64,000 bases of DNA from Pedobacter rhizosphaerae (GTDB lineage: Bacteria > Bacteroidota > Bacteroidia > Sphingobacteriales > Sphingobacteriaceae): contig NZ_FOGG01000003.1 in the NCBI RefSeq assembly GCF_900111155.1, positions 1 through 64,000 of the forward strand, read 5' to 3'. Of the stretch, positions 16,921-26,279 are shown in pieces. Every line of letters starts with the position of its first letter. Position 1 is the first letter of the stretch. The translations under genes were made by a program, and so were the position numbers. The notes under the pieces are model-generated. The model had not been told where the DNA came from and searched no databases. It saw nothing but the letters and a program-made list of their open reading frames with translations.

Positions 16921-18945
16921 CTATCTGCTTAGAGGTAACCATACCGACATTTCTGAATGGCCTCTATTGCCCCAGGTAAAGTACGGCACCAGTTTTATTG
17001 GGGTTGTTTCGTTATTTTGTGAGATGGGATGATAAAGCGTGTTGGTCCAATCTGTTTTTGCTCTTAATTTGGCATTCCCTACTAAACTCATCACTTCTGC
17101 TCCACTAATGGTAGTTGGTATCGCTTTTAAAGCTATTGAAGATGGAATGATTGCGTTGAAGATGCTCTTCCCCTGGAAATCATTGGATTCCAGACAATAC
17201 ACCACCGGACCTCTTTTAACGGCCACTTGATTTCTGTTTTCTTCTACTAAAGGGTTAGATTCGATTAATTGCGCTTCCATTGGTAATGTCAGTTCAACTA
17301 TATCTCCAGCTTTCCAGCTTCTGTTTAGGGCTGCATAACTACCCGGTGAAGCAATGGTTTCCAATGCTTTTCCATTTACGCTGATCTTTGCACCATTAGC
17401 CCATCCCGGAATTCGAAAATAGAGGCCGTAGGGTTTATTTCCTGTTTTGGTTAGGGTAATCTTGATCTTCCCATCCCATGGATAGTTGGTTTCCTGTTTT
17501 AGGCTGACAGGTGTTCCATCACTTAATTTAGTACTTAAGTTATTACCTCCATATAAATTGAAATACAAACCTTTATCATTAACACTATAAAGATAATTGT
17601 TGAGTTCGGCCAGTGTACGCACCACGTTTGGTGGGCAGCAGTTAGACAAGGCGATGTAAGGCACCCGATCTTTAGACCAGCGTTGCTTGAATGGCAAATC
17701 ATCTGACTGCGCAAGTGGATTGGTGTATAAAAAGTTTTTGCCATCCAGGCTGATGCCAGATAAAACGCTGTTGAACAAGGCAAGCTCCATTACATCTGCA
17801 TACTTGGCATCACTGGTGATTTGGAGCATTCTCCAGTTCCAGAGTACATTGCCGATGTTGGCGCAGGTTTCATTATGTGCAGTAAAATTAGGTAATTGAT
17901 AGTCGCGGCCAAATGCCTGATGAATCTTTTGTACATCGGCAGGATTATAAGAGGTACCATCCGGCGAGGTGCCATCATATAGCGAACCTAATCCTCCTGT
18001 GATGTACATTTTATGGTTACACACGTCATTCCACATCAGGTTGAGTGAATTCATTAGTGAGTCGTTGCCTGTTTCTGCGTAAAGATCAGCTACACCAGCA
18101 TACAGGTAACTTGCCCTAACTGCATGACCCGTAGCCTTTTTTTGTTGTAAAAAAGGTATTCGATCCTGGTTATCATCTGTGCCATCATCAATTTTGCCCT
18201 TAATAGCGATAAGGTGCTTAGTGAGCTCTAAATACCTCGGATCTTTTGTAGTACGATACATTTCTACCACTCCCATGTAATGTGATGGACAGATGGCGTT
18301 ACGGGCTAAAGTTGGAGAGGCCGTTTTATAAAAGTTGTATAAATAGTCTGTCGCTTTTTTAGCGATATCCAGCAAGGTAGTTTTCCCGGTTGCCCGATAG
18401 TGAATACAGCCAGCGGTCATTAAATGACCAATATTATAGGCTTCAAAGCTTAGACGATCTTGAAATTGGTTATTTGCACCTGTTGCGCGCTGTTCAATCA
18501 TGGCTTTAGTATAAATATAACCATCAGCTCGTTGCGATTTTCCTATTACTACAATGGCTTTATCCATCATGGGAAGTAACTTAGGGTTTCTGGTAGAGGC
18601 GTACAAGCTTGCCATGGCCTCTAAAGTCTTATAATAATCACCATCGTGAAAAGAGGGTCCCGAATGTGATCCGGTATCTAAACCTGCGGCAATTTCAAAG
18701 TTCTTAAAAGCATGGCTGATTTTGGGATCATTGTAAATGGCCCACATATTGGGAACCATGGTTTCTGTAGCCACCTTAAAACGATCTGCCCAAAAGCCTT
18801 TTGTCCAGGTAACATCTCCCATGTTGATGCTGCGCAGTTTGGCGAACGGCGAGCCTGAGTTATTAACCAAAGCTTTGTCTTGTGCATTGGCTTGAAATGC
18901 TAAAAACCCTAAAACTAAAAATAAGCTTACGCTATATGTCTTCAT
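16921..18945 (-). CDS. GH127/GH146-type beta-L-arabinofuranosidase (DUF1680)
   Basis: This is a 674-residue exported glycosidase with a signal peptide ending at AQA22-23. It has the (alpha/alpha)6 barrel signature of DUF1680. Residues equivalent to the zinc-thiolate active site of Bifidobacterium HypBA1 are visible: Glu359 and Cys361 in HNETCANIG, and Cys436-Cys437 in SNCCPPN. The family hydrolyses beta-L-arabinofuranosides, and one B. thetaiotaomicron relative removes aceric acid from rhamnogalacturonan II. It starts 2 bp after the GH106 stop. Released arabinose could feed the araBAD genes 8 kb away. Confidence 0.92.
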   Translation of the reverse strand: MKTYSVSLFLVLGFLAFQANAQDKALVNNSGSPFAKLRSINMGDVTWTKGFWADRFKVATETMVPNMWAIYNDPKISHAFKNFEIAAGLDTGSHSGPSFHDGDYYKTLEAMASLYASTRNPKLLPMMDKAIVVIGKSQRADGYIYTKAMIEQRATGANNQFQDRLSFEAYNIGHLMTAGCIHYRATGKTTLLDIAKKATDYLYNFYKTASPTLARNAICPSHYMGVVEMYRTTKDPRYLELTKHLIAIKGKIDDGTDDNQDRIPFLQQKKATGHAVRASYLYAGVADLYAETGNDSLMNSLNLMWNDVCNHKMYITGGLGSLYDGTSPDGTSYNPADVQKIHQAFGRDYQLPNFTAHNETCANIGNVLWNWRMLQITSDAKYADVMELALFNSVLSGISLDGKNFLYTNPLAQSDDLPFKQRWSKDRVPYIALSNCCPPNVVRTLAELNNYLYSVNDKGLYFNLYGGNNLSTKLSDGTPVSLKQETNYPWDGKIKITLTKTGNKPYGLYFRIPGWANGAKISVNGKALETIASPGSYAALNRSWKAGDIVELTLPMEAQLIESNPLVEENRNQVAVKRGPVVYCLESNDFQGKSIFNAIIPSSIALKAIPTTISGAEVMSLVGNAKLRAKTDWTNTLYHPISQNNETTPIKLVPYFTWGNRGHSEMSVWLPLSR

Positions 18946-18947
18946 AT

Positions 18948-21900
18948 TTAATTCTCCTCTGACTGAATGGTTACCGGACCAATTAATCCGGCTGGATACA
19001 ATGGTTTGCCTGCTAAACGAAAGGGTGCGGTAGTATTTGTAATTCTTTTATCTACAGGCAATTTACTATCACCAATTAAACGATTACCCCAGGTATTGGT
19101 TATTTCAATGGTGATTTGATTCTCTCCTTTTCTAAGTGCTTTACTCACCTCCAGCCGATGTGGAGCCGTCCACAATGTTCCGCAGTCTATACCATTAAGT
19201 TTTACACTGGCGATACTGGAGAAGCTACCTAAATCAATCCATATTTTACCTTCAATATTATTTTCGTAATTGAATTTCTTCGAATAAACGGCAGTACCTG
19301 AATAGTATTTTACTAAAGTATCGGTATGCTTAGTCCAATCCTGCAATTCATTAAAAACGACTGGTTTTAATGGACCACCGTATCTGGTGTCAAATTTGGC
19401 TTGCCAATCTTTGGAAAGATCCTGAGCCACTCTGAAATCCTTCCAGTTATTTCCTGAGTTGGATGGAGTAGCTTTTGTTGGCTCCTCAAACAAAATAAAC
19501 AAGGACTGGTTAGGTTCCAATTTTAACTTCAGCGTAGTTCTTCCGTTCGAATTAACCCAGGAGTTTACTTTTATTGTATCATTAGATGATGCGTCATAAA
19601 TAACTGGAATCCTGTTGGTTATACTGAAGCTAAAATTTAGTATCCTTGTAGTATCTAATTGGTTGGCAATGAAATAAATATCTTTATTAGAAGAACTTCT
19701 ATGTGTAAAGACGATATACTTTGCGTATGTGCTTCTTTCCGTAACAACCAGATCCCTTTCTACGCCAAGTGCTGAAAAATCTTCAGGATAATAGGGAGCT
19801 TTATACACTGACCCTAAACCTAATTGCTTAACTAAAATACTTCCAGTGTTAGTTGTTTTGGCATTAAATCTTCCTCCCCAGATTTCTTCGATCACCTTAT
19901 TGAACTCAACAGTATTCACCTGTTTAATGCCAGACTGTTGTGTGGGTTGTTCTCCCACAATAACCTTAGCGCCCTGTTTAATCAGGTCGGCAAGTTTCTT
20001 AGCTGTTTCATAACTAATATATTGATAATTAGGATTGAGGCTTAATTTACCTGTAAAAACCAATACCTTGTAAGTAGCGCTGCTGGCAAATACCACATTC
20101 CCGTTCTTAACGGTTGCTGTACTTAAAACATCAGGATTAAAGGAATCATAGGCATATCCCCGCAAAGGGTTTACCCAGTTCTCTGGATCAGCCATATTGG
20201 CTGAATGGGTTACGCCAGCAGGGATTTGCCTTAGAGGCTCATCCACATTGGCTAAGCGTTTTTGTTCTGCTTCCAGTACTTCTTTTCCGAATATACCGGG
20301 CAAGGTTTGCACTAACCGATCTGGTAACACCGAACGTCGGGGTAATTCTTCACCAGTAAAAACCGCGATATCAACTACGGGTTTACCTTGCTGCAAGAGG
20401 TTTTGGCTTCTGGTGGCATAGTCTACCCAGGCTTTGCCCTGCTTCCACCAGGTTTGATCGCGTTGAAAGTAAAGTCCAACGCCATCCAATGTCATTCCGG
20501 GTTTCCGATCTATCCAGGGATTATGTGTAAAAACGTGATAAACCAATTCATTTACACCCAAGGCATAGTTTCGGTCGAGTAAAGTCTTCATGTTAGCGGG
20601 GCTTTCATTCCAGTCCATACGTACGGTGGTAAAGGCCTCTGCCTGGATAATATTTTTACCATAAATATGCGCGGCTGAAATCGCATCGAGCATATCATTG
20701 GGTTTATCATGTGTAGGGCTGTTTAACCAAAACTCACCCATCGGAACATCAACGGTTTTGTAATGTAATAATCCATCGCTCATCATGGTTGGCGCAACAC
20801 TCTCAGCAGTAAACATTAAGCCTTGCTCCCTGGCGAAAGCGGCCAGTGTTTTGTAGAATTTATCGACAATCAGCTCTGCAATGGTTTTTCGTACATCATA
20901 AAGGAAGTTCTCAGAAATAGCTGCATTCTCTATCGGAAGGCCAGTCATAATGGGCAAATAAGGTGTTAGATCGTATCCACGTCGCTTTTGAAATTCTGCC
21001 TTGAATACCGGCGACCAGTTTTGGCTACCACATTCCCAACTGTCCATGTAAAAAACACTCAATACTTTTTTGGCAATCTCCGGACCAGCATGCTTGAGGG
21101 CTTCCCCATACCAGTTTTTAATTTGGAGTTTGGCTGCCTCCGGATTGAATTTATCGCATTCCAGGCCTTTACCACCTCCTCCAGTAGCATTGGTGTGCCC
21201 TGTAGAAGTATGCCCAACGCGAAGAATAGTCCAGTTTCCTGCTGGTGGAGTCCAATTTAAAGTTCCATCTGCATTTAATTTCCCTGTGAGGTTGATTAAC
21301 TTATTTAGTGGTACACAAAGATCTTTCGCAATCTCTCTTGAAGTACTTCTTTTACTTACTCTCCATACAGAACCATTTTTTCCTTCAAATTGATTGATTT
21401 TCGCTTCTGCAAACAGTTCTAGATTCAGCAATTTTAAGGAAGGTTTCCATTTCGCCGCATCGAGGTCTTCGGCTCCAGGTTCAGAACCTTTCTTGTCATA
21501 AATGAAACGAAAGAATTTGGCTGTAGTGGGTACAATACTATGCGTTACATCTTCGTCGGTATCTTGCCAACCATGTCTCGGTGCTTCGAGTCTTCCAATT
21601 GAACGATAGGTTTTCCCGTCATTACTCACCTTAATAGCCAGTCGTTGTGCCTGATAATTATTACCGCCAACTTTGATGCTGATACTTCGACAGGTAAAGG
21701 CTTTTTCAAATTCGTATTGAATGTAACAGGGTTGATTTGAACCAAAACTTTGCTTGTTACCAGGTTTTACCAAACCGCTGGCATCTGCCCCATTGCTGGC
21801 GGTTACTTTAGGGGTTATGGTTCTTGTAGATGAGCCTGTTCCTACCGGACTGGGATAAGCGTATACAGCGATATCCTTGTAATAATTTTCTTTAGATTCT

Positions 21901-22355
21901 GGTTGAGGTAAAATTACTTTACCACTTGTTTTACTGATAGTTAAAGTAGACCAGACTATTTTTTGCATAGACAGTTCAGGGGTAATCCAGGGTCCACCTG
22001 CAAGGGCAAAACCATCACTGATGTGCATACCCAGTTTTAGACTGAGTCGTTTGGCTTCGCTCATGGCAAACTCTACCATTTGCCACCATTCGGGTGTAAG
22101 CTGGACCGCTGGTGGATTATAAAGGGGCGCCGGATCTGCTCCCTGAATGGTTACCAGATAAGCACCTCCAATACCATTGGCTTTCATTGCCTCCAGGTCG
22201 GCAGTAATTCCGGCCTTAGAAACACCTGCCTTAACCCAATACCACAATACCCAGGGCTTTGCATTTTCGTTTTGCTGAGCCACTGATACTACAGAAAAGC
22301 CAAAGCTTAACCAGAGTATAAAACATGATATTATGGTATACTTTAAATTTTTCAT
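18948..22355 (-). CDS. GH106 alpha-L-rhamnosidase
   Basis: This 1135-residue exported enzyme has a signal peptide ending at SVAQQ. The N-terminal TIM-barrel begins WYWVKAGVSKAGITADLEAMKANGIGGAYLV, the GH106 hallmark, and includes YMDSWECGSQNW and AEAFTTVRMDWNESP with acidic residues in the catalytic region. Jelly-roll and beta-sandwich domains follow, and the C-terminus (KKFNYENNIEGKIWIDLGSFSSIA...) is a galactose-binding-like domain. GH106 enzymes remove alpha-L-rhamnose from rhamnogalacturonans. Its start overlaps the stop of the FucP-type transporter by 4 bp, so the two are translationally coupled. Confidence 0.9.
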   Translation of the reverse strand: MKNLKYTIISCFILWLSFGFSVVSVAQQNENAKPWVLWYWVKAGVSKAGITADLEAMKANGIGGAYLVTIQGADPAPLYNPPAVQLTPEWWQMVEFAMSEAKRLSLKLGMHISDGFALAGGPWITPELSMQKIVWSTLTISKTSGKVILPQPESKENYYKDIAVYAYPSPVGTGSSTRTITPKVTASNGADASGLVKPGNKQSFGSNQPCYIQYEFEKAFTCRSISIKVGGNNYQAQRLAIKVSNDGKTYRSIGRLEAPRHGWQDTDEDVTHSIVPTTAKFFRFIYDKKGSEPGAEDLDAAKWKPSLKLLNLELFAEAKINQFEGKNGSVWRVSKRSTSREIAKDLCVPLNKLINLTGKLNADGTLNWTPPAGNWTILRVGHTSTGHTNATGGGGKGLECDKFNPEAAKLQIKNWYGEALKHAGPEIAKKVLSVFYMDSWECGSQNWSPVFKAEFQKRRGYDLTPYLPIMTGLPIENAAISENFLYDVRKTIAELIVDKFYKTLAAFAREQGLMFTAESVAPTMMSDGLLHYKTVDVPMGEFWLNSPTHDKPNDMLDAISAAHIYGKNIIQAEAFTTVRMDWNESPANMKTLLDRNYALGVNELVYHVFTHNPWIDRKPGMTLDGVGLYFQRDQTWWKQGKAWVDYATRSQNLLQQGKPVVDIAVFTGEELPRRSVLPDRLVQTLPGIFGKEVLEAEQKRLANVDEPLRQIPAGVTHSANMADPENWVNPLRGYAYDSFNPDVLSTATVKNGNVVFASSATYKVLVFTGKLSLNPNYQYISYETAKKLADLIKQGAKVIVGEQPTQQSGIKQVNTVEFNKVIEEIWGGRFNAKTTNTGSILVKQLGLGSVYKAPYYPEDFSALGVERDLVVTERSTYAKYIVFTHRSSSNKDIYFIANQLDTTRILNFSFSITNRIPVIYDASSNDTIKVNSWVNSNGRTTLKLKLEPNQSLFILFEEPTKATPSNSGNNWKDFRVAQDLSKDWQAKFDTRYGGPLKPVVFNELQDWTKHTDTLVKYYSGTAVYSKKFNYENNIEGKIWIDLGSFSSIASVKLNGIDCGTLWTAPHRLEVSKALRKGENQITIEITNTWGNRLIGDSKLPVDKRITNTTAPFRLAGKPLYPAGLIGPVTIQSEEN

Positions 22356-23647
22356 CTTTTGCCGACGATTTTATAGCCTTTTAAACCGAAATAAAGAATA
22401 ATTAAAAAGCATACCAGCGGAATGCTATAGCCGATCTGAATATTGTCTCCATAAGCATCGATTAAGCTTCCCATGCCAAAAGGCAGGATTGCTCCGCCCA
22501 CAATCGACATGATTAGCCATGATGATCCAGGTTTGGTATCCTCACCAATCCCTTCAATACCTAATGCGAAAATGGTTGGAAACATAATCGACATAAAAAA
22601 TCCTATCGCGCCTAAAGCGTAAACTACATACGAGCCTTGACCAAGGATGGCTACCAAACACAATAACGTAGAAATAATGGCATAAATAGCCAGAAGCTTA
22701 TGTGATGAAATCCATTGTAGAAGTGCTGTTCCGGCAAAACGTCCGGCTGTAAAAAGAAAACCGTAAAGCACTAAATAAGAAGCGGCTGTTTTTTCATCAA
22801 ATCCACCTCCCTGCTGCGCCATTCTGATAAAAAAGCTGGTTACACATACTTGTGCCCCAACATAAAAGAACTGTGCAATAACCGCCCAACGTAAATGTTT
22901 GTGTCGTAATGCACCGAAAAAACTTCCTTTGGCTTCGCCATCAATACTTTTCGTTTTAATCTCGGGCAAGTGAATGAAATAGAATATCACTGCAATAACA
23001 ATTAACACGATCCCTAATGTGATATAAGGTGTTTTTACAGAAGCTGCCTCTTCCAGAAAATAGTTGTTACGGGTAACTTCGGTCATGGCATCCAGTTCTG
23101 CCTGCGTATGTGATTTACCCGAAAGGATAAATAAACCGCCAATTGCAGGTGCTACCATGGCCGCCAAGCCATTAAATGAGGCAGCTAGGTTCAGTCTGCT
23201 GGTAGCCTTAGCCGGATCGCCCAACACGGCCGCATATGGATTTGCTGATGTTTCCAAAAGCGTTAATCCACAGCCAATAATGAATAAGGCCACGAGAAAG
23301 GTGATGTAAGAAAGGGTGTTTGCCGCCGGAACAAATAGGAATGCTCCAAATGCAAAAGCCAGCAAGCCGCAAATCATGGTTGCTTTGTAACCCCATTTTT
23401 TTAAGATTATTCCTGCCGGGATAGCCATGAGGAAATAAGCGAAAAATACTGAAGTATCAATCAAAGTTGATTGCCTGTTATTCAGATTACATGCTTTTTT
23501 TAAATGCGGAATTAAAATGGAATCCAGGTTATGTGCCATTCCCCAAAGGAAAAATAAGCTTACAACAAGGATAAAAGGGAGAATATACCTCTTCCCTGAT
23601 GCCGAATTTCCCTCGACTATGATTTCTGGCTGTGTTTCGTGGTTCAT
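22352..23647 (-). CDS. FucP-type MFS sugar:proton symporter
   Basis: This is a 431-residue, 12-span inner-membrane transporter. The first span, LFFLWGMAHNLDSILIPHLK, aligns with E. coli FucP, with an acidic residue Asp42 near the place of FucP Asp46 and Glu133 in LLETSANPY at the place of FucP Glu135. The RLNLAASFNGLAA motif is typical of the FucP/GluP branch. Substrates of this branch include L-fucose, L-arabinose, galactose and glucose. As first gene of an operon with GH106 and GH127, it probably imports released rhamnose, fucose or arabinose. Confidence 0.88.
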   Translation of the reverse strand: MNHETQPEIIVEGNSASGKRYILPFILVVSLFFLWGMAHNLDSILIPHLKKACNLNNRQSTLIDTSVFFAYFLMAIPAGIILKKWGYKATMICGLLAFAFGAFLFVPAANTLSYITFLVALFIIGCGLTLLETSANPYAAVLGDPAKATSRLNLAASFNGLAAMVAPAIGGLFILSGKSHTQAELDAMTEVTRNNYFLEEAASVKTPYITLGIVLIVIAVIFYFIHLPEIKTKSIDGEAKGSFFGALRHKHLRWAVIAQFFYVGAQVCVTSFFIRMAQQGGGFDEKTAASYLVLYGFLFTAGRFAGTALLQWISSHKLLAIYAIISTLLCLVAILGQGSYVVYALGAIGFFMSIMFPTIFALGIEGIGEDTKPGSSWLIMSIVGGAILPFGMGSLIDAYGDNIQIGYSIPLVCFLIILYFGLKGYKIVGKR

Positions 23648-23991
23648 TATATATTTTTTATTTCAATGGTTCATTATTTTTCTGTCATTGCAAAGCCCGA
23701 CTGTGTATTTCCTACTGGTTGGTGTCGCCACCGACCAGATTTTTATCGTCCTTCGACAGGCTCAGGATGACAGTTATCGAAGCGCTGATCAGTGCGAACT
23801 GAAGCAATCTCTGCTATCAATTCTCCTACTGGTTGTGTCCCCACCAATTCTACTAACTTAAGGAGAAAACTAAAATGGATTGTCATCCTGAGCCTGTCGA
23901 AGGGTAACCCATTTTAGTTTTCGACTTATTAAGAAGGTCTTCGACCAGTTTATCTCCTACTGGTTGATGCCCCCACCGACCAGATCGCAGC
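23648..23991. repeat. Intergenic block of hairpin and CCTTCGACA repeats
   Basis: No gene is seen. Two stem-loops have arms CTGGT(T)GGTG / CACCGACCAG: 23715-23738 (loop TCGC) and 23960-23983. The same hairpin recurs at 24463-24486, 24967-24990 and 51829-51852. CCTTCGACAGGCTCAGGATGACA lies at 23750-23772, and its reverse complement is within a truncated MITE-like copy at 23852-23945. A promoter for the fucP operon should lie here but no confident match was found. Confidence 0.7.
23852..23945 (-). repeat. MITE-like element, truncated inverted copy
   Basis: ACTAACTTAAGGAGAAAACT through GTCATCCTGAGCCTGTCGAA and TTTTCGACTTATTAAGAAGG matches the reverse complement of the right two-thirds of the 57337-57494 element. 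The other terminal inverted end is missing and is replaced by sequence next to a CTGGTTG hairpin. Confidence 0.5.
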
Positions 23992-24435
23992 CTACAACTG
24001 TTTCTTAACCACCAAAAGGTGATCGCAAACCAGTACTACCTCACCATGCTGATTAATAATTTCTACATGTTCCGTTACCTGACCATATTCCGGGCGCTTG
24101 GTTTCTGATTTATCCGAGATGGTAATTTCAGAATGGATCGTATCGCCAATAAAAACAGGTTTTATAAAACGAAGCTTATCATATCCTTTAGACATGGCCT
24201 CTGGATTGATTTCTGAAGCCGTCAAGCCTATGCCAATGCTAAAAATCATTGTACCGTGTGCTATACGCTGCTTAAAAGGCTGTGTGGCACACCATTCTGC
24301 ATCCATATGATGCGGAAAGAAATCGCCTGTATGGCCAGCGTGTACCACGAAATCTGTTTCGGTTATGGTACGGCCGAGCGTTACTCGTTTTTCTTCCAGC
24401 TGATAATCTTCAAAAAATGTTGATTTGAAATACAT
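23992..24435 (-). CDS. MaoC-family (R)-specific enoyl-CoA hydratase/dehydratase
   Basis: This 147-residue single hot-dog-fold protein carries the hydratase-2 motif: Asp38 and His43 in GDFFPHHMD, followed by [12 protein letters not shown]. Such enzymes hydrate or dehydrate acyl-CoA substrates, and relatives include mesaconyl-CoA hydratases. It is the only other CoA-thioester enzyme in the window, 0.8 kb downstream of the operon with two CoA-transferases and on the same strand, so a joint pathway is plausible. Intergenic repeats lie on both sides and co-transcription is unproven. Confidence 0.85.
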   Translation of the reverse strand: MYFKSTFFEDYQLEEKRVTLGRTITETDFVVHAGHTGDFFPHHMDAEWCATQPFKQRIAHGTMIFSIGIGLTASEINPEAMSKGYDKLRFIKPVFIGDTIHSEITISDKSETKRPEYGQVTEHVEIINQHGEVVLVCDHLLVVKKQL

Positions 24436-25003
24436 AGTTAGTTTTTATTCTTATTTTCTCTACTGGTTGGAGTCATCACCTACCAGATTTATTTATTTTC
24501 CTTCGACAGGCTATTATTGATGTTGTTTTATAACTATTTATTAATAAAATATTTATCTCAACACATATTCCCGTCTTTTCTAGTTGTAGCGTCTCGCTAC
24601 AACCTAATATTTTTATCTTTTCCTCGCCGCCGGAAGGGCTCGTACCTTTTTCTTGGCAAAAAGGTACCCAAAACCCAAGGCTCGCATCCTTTCTTGGCTA
24701 GAAGCATCCTAATGCCATTAGCGGTAATAAGAGGCTTATGCCATTGCGCTACAGGCTAGCCCTCGCTGCTTATTCCCTTGGGCATTGGGCACCCGTTTGA
24801 AACTGCAAGCATTCGAATGTCCTATCCAGCGAAATGCTGCTAGGCCTGAGGGCGTGCTTAGCAACGGTAGTGCTTCATTTTCATTAACGCAGTCAGCAAG
24901 GTGCCCCCTCTACCGGCCGTCATTAGTTATATCCTTCGACAAGCTCAGGATGACAATTTTTTTCTACTGGTTGGAGTCATCACCTACCAGATTTATTTAT
25001 TTT
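24436..25003. other. Non-coding block bounded by a 51-bp direct repeat
   Basis: TCTACTGGTTGGAGTCATCA and the next ~31 bases (to CCTTCGACA) occur at 24459-24509 and again at 24963-25013. Between them is a comparatively GC-rich stretch (24595-24925) with an inverted GTACCTTTTT...AAAAAGGTAC motif at 24639-24668 and short open frames without start or coding character. It resembles a dispersed non-coding element or a decayed insertion. No gene is supported. Confidence 0.45.
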
Positions 25004-25218
25004 CCTTCGACAAGCTCAGGATGACAGGTGATGCGCCTGCCTCGTAACTCACAACCCGTAACCCGCAACATATCGATAGTCCTTCGACAGGCTCAGGATG
25101 ACAGGTGATGCGCCTGCCTCGTAACTCACAACCCGTAACCTGCAACATATCAATCGTCCTTCGACAGGCTCAGGATGACAGGTGATGCGCCTGCCTCGTA
25201 ACTCATAACCCGTAACCT
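25004..25218. repeat. Three tandem copies of a 77-bp repeat
   Basis: Copies begin at 25004, 25081 and 25158 with near-identical sequence: CCTTCGACA(A/G)GCTCAGG, ATGACAGGTGATGCGCCTGC, CTCGTAACTCACAACCCGTA. The third copy runs into the oxidoreductase gene and supplies its stop codon and last few codons (GYGL). Confidence 0.85.
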
Positions 25219-26279
25219 ACCTTAACCCCACCTTCATCACTCGACTGGTAAGCTGCCTCTACTACAGCCATCGTTTGAATTACATCCTCTACACTGGTAT
25301 GTAAAACCTGATCAGAACCTTCGTTAAATCGCATTAGATTGGCCATGGTACCAACAAACGCTTCCGGGAACCAGGAGCCTTCAAGTTTTACGGTCTTCCA
25401 TTCAGGTGATTTCCCTTCCTCTGCCAGGCAATATTCAAAAACATCAGGAACGCCATGTGGATAATCCATCAGCAATCCCATTTTGGCTTTAATAGCGCCT
25501 TTCGTTCCCTCCCATTTGATATAGCTTTCCTGGTGATCTGGGCCAAAATCATGATCGTGATTGGTATTAATCACCGCATGCATGGTATCGCCATAATCGA
25601 ACAAAATGGTTGACCGGGAAGAGGATAAGCTTTTGGCCGGATGTTTTAGCGTTTTGGCTAAAATACTGTTCGGATTTCCTAAAAACGAACGGATTAAATC
25701 TACGTAATGGATACTATGATACTGGATTTCCAACCTCGGATGTACAATTACGTGCGGAAAGATTTCCCAAGGCGTTTTGATGGTTACGCGCACTTCCATA
25801 TCGTACAACTCTCCAATTAAGCCCTGATCAATCAGGTATTTTGCTGCAGCAGTAAATGGTGCAAAACGCAATTGAAAGTTAATGGCAGCTTTAAAATTCT
25901 TCTCACGGCAAAGGGCTAAAATTTCATTTGCCTGTTTAAAATCATCACCCATTGGCTTTTGAATCAACACTGCGCTGCCATCAGGTAACTGCTTAAGTGT
26001 TTCGATGTACTGCTCAGGCATGATGGTTAAATCATATACTACCTGCTCCGGAGCATTTATCACCGCTTCTGCCAGGGAATCAAAAACATGTGGAATGCCA
26101 AATTTATCTGCTAGTTTCTGAGCGCGTTCTTTGGTACGATTAACAATTCCATAAACCTCAAAACCTGCAATTTTATAGGCAGGGAGGTGTGCATCGGCTA
26201 CAATACCACCAGCACCAATAATGATAATGGGCTGTTTGGTTTTTGGAAGTTCTGGCTTATATTTTATATCAATACTCAT
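25203..26279 (-). CDS. Gfo/Idh/MocA family oxidoreductase, last gene of the GH78/CoA-transferase operon
   Basis: This is a 358-residue NAD(P)-dependent oxidoreductase. The Rossmann motif is IIIIGAGGIVADAHLPAY and the lysine motif is LIQKPMG (Q replaces the usual E before KP). HPRLEIQYHSIHYVDLIRSF gives the histidine-rich active-site segment. Its ATG overlaps the stop of the upstream SBP-like gene by 4 bp, so it belongs to the module with two SBP-like proteins and two CoA-transferases. Its final residues VGYGL are encoded by a 77-bp tandem repeat, suggesting the original C-terminus was replaced. Substrate is unknown; a sugar-derived acid or keto-sugar is likely. Confidence 0.87.
   Translation of the reverse strand: MSIDIKYKPELPKTKQPIIIIGAGGIVADAHLPAYKIAGFEVYGIVNRTKERAQKLADKFGIPHVFDSLAEAVINAPEQVVYDLTIMPEQYIETLKQLPDGSAVLIQKPMGDDFKQANEILALCREKNFKAAINFQLRFAPFTAAAKYLIDQGLIGELYDMEVRVTIKTPWEIFPHVIVHPRLEIQYHSIHYVDLIRSFLGNPNSILAKTLKHPAKSLSSSRSTILFDYGDTMHAVINTNHDHDFGPDHQESYIKWEGTKGAIKAKMGLLMDYPHGVPDVFEYCLAEEGKSPEWKTVKLEGSWFPEAFVGTMANLMRFNEGSDQVLHTSVEDVIQTMAVVEAAYQSSDEGGVKVGYGL

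Noticed and set aside
24517..25024. Short plus-strand frames after the MaoC gene
   Set aside because: They run through repeats, have no start context or coding pattern, and do not resemble any protein I recognise.
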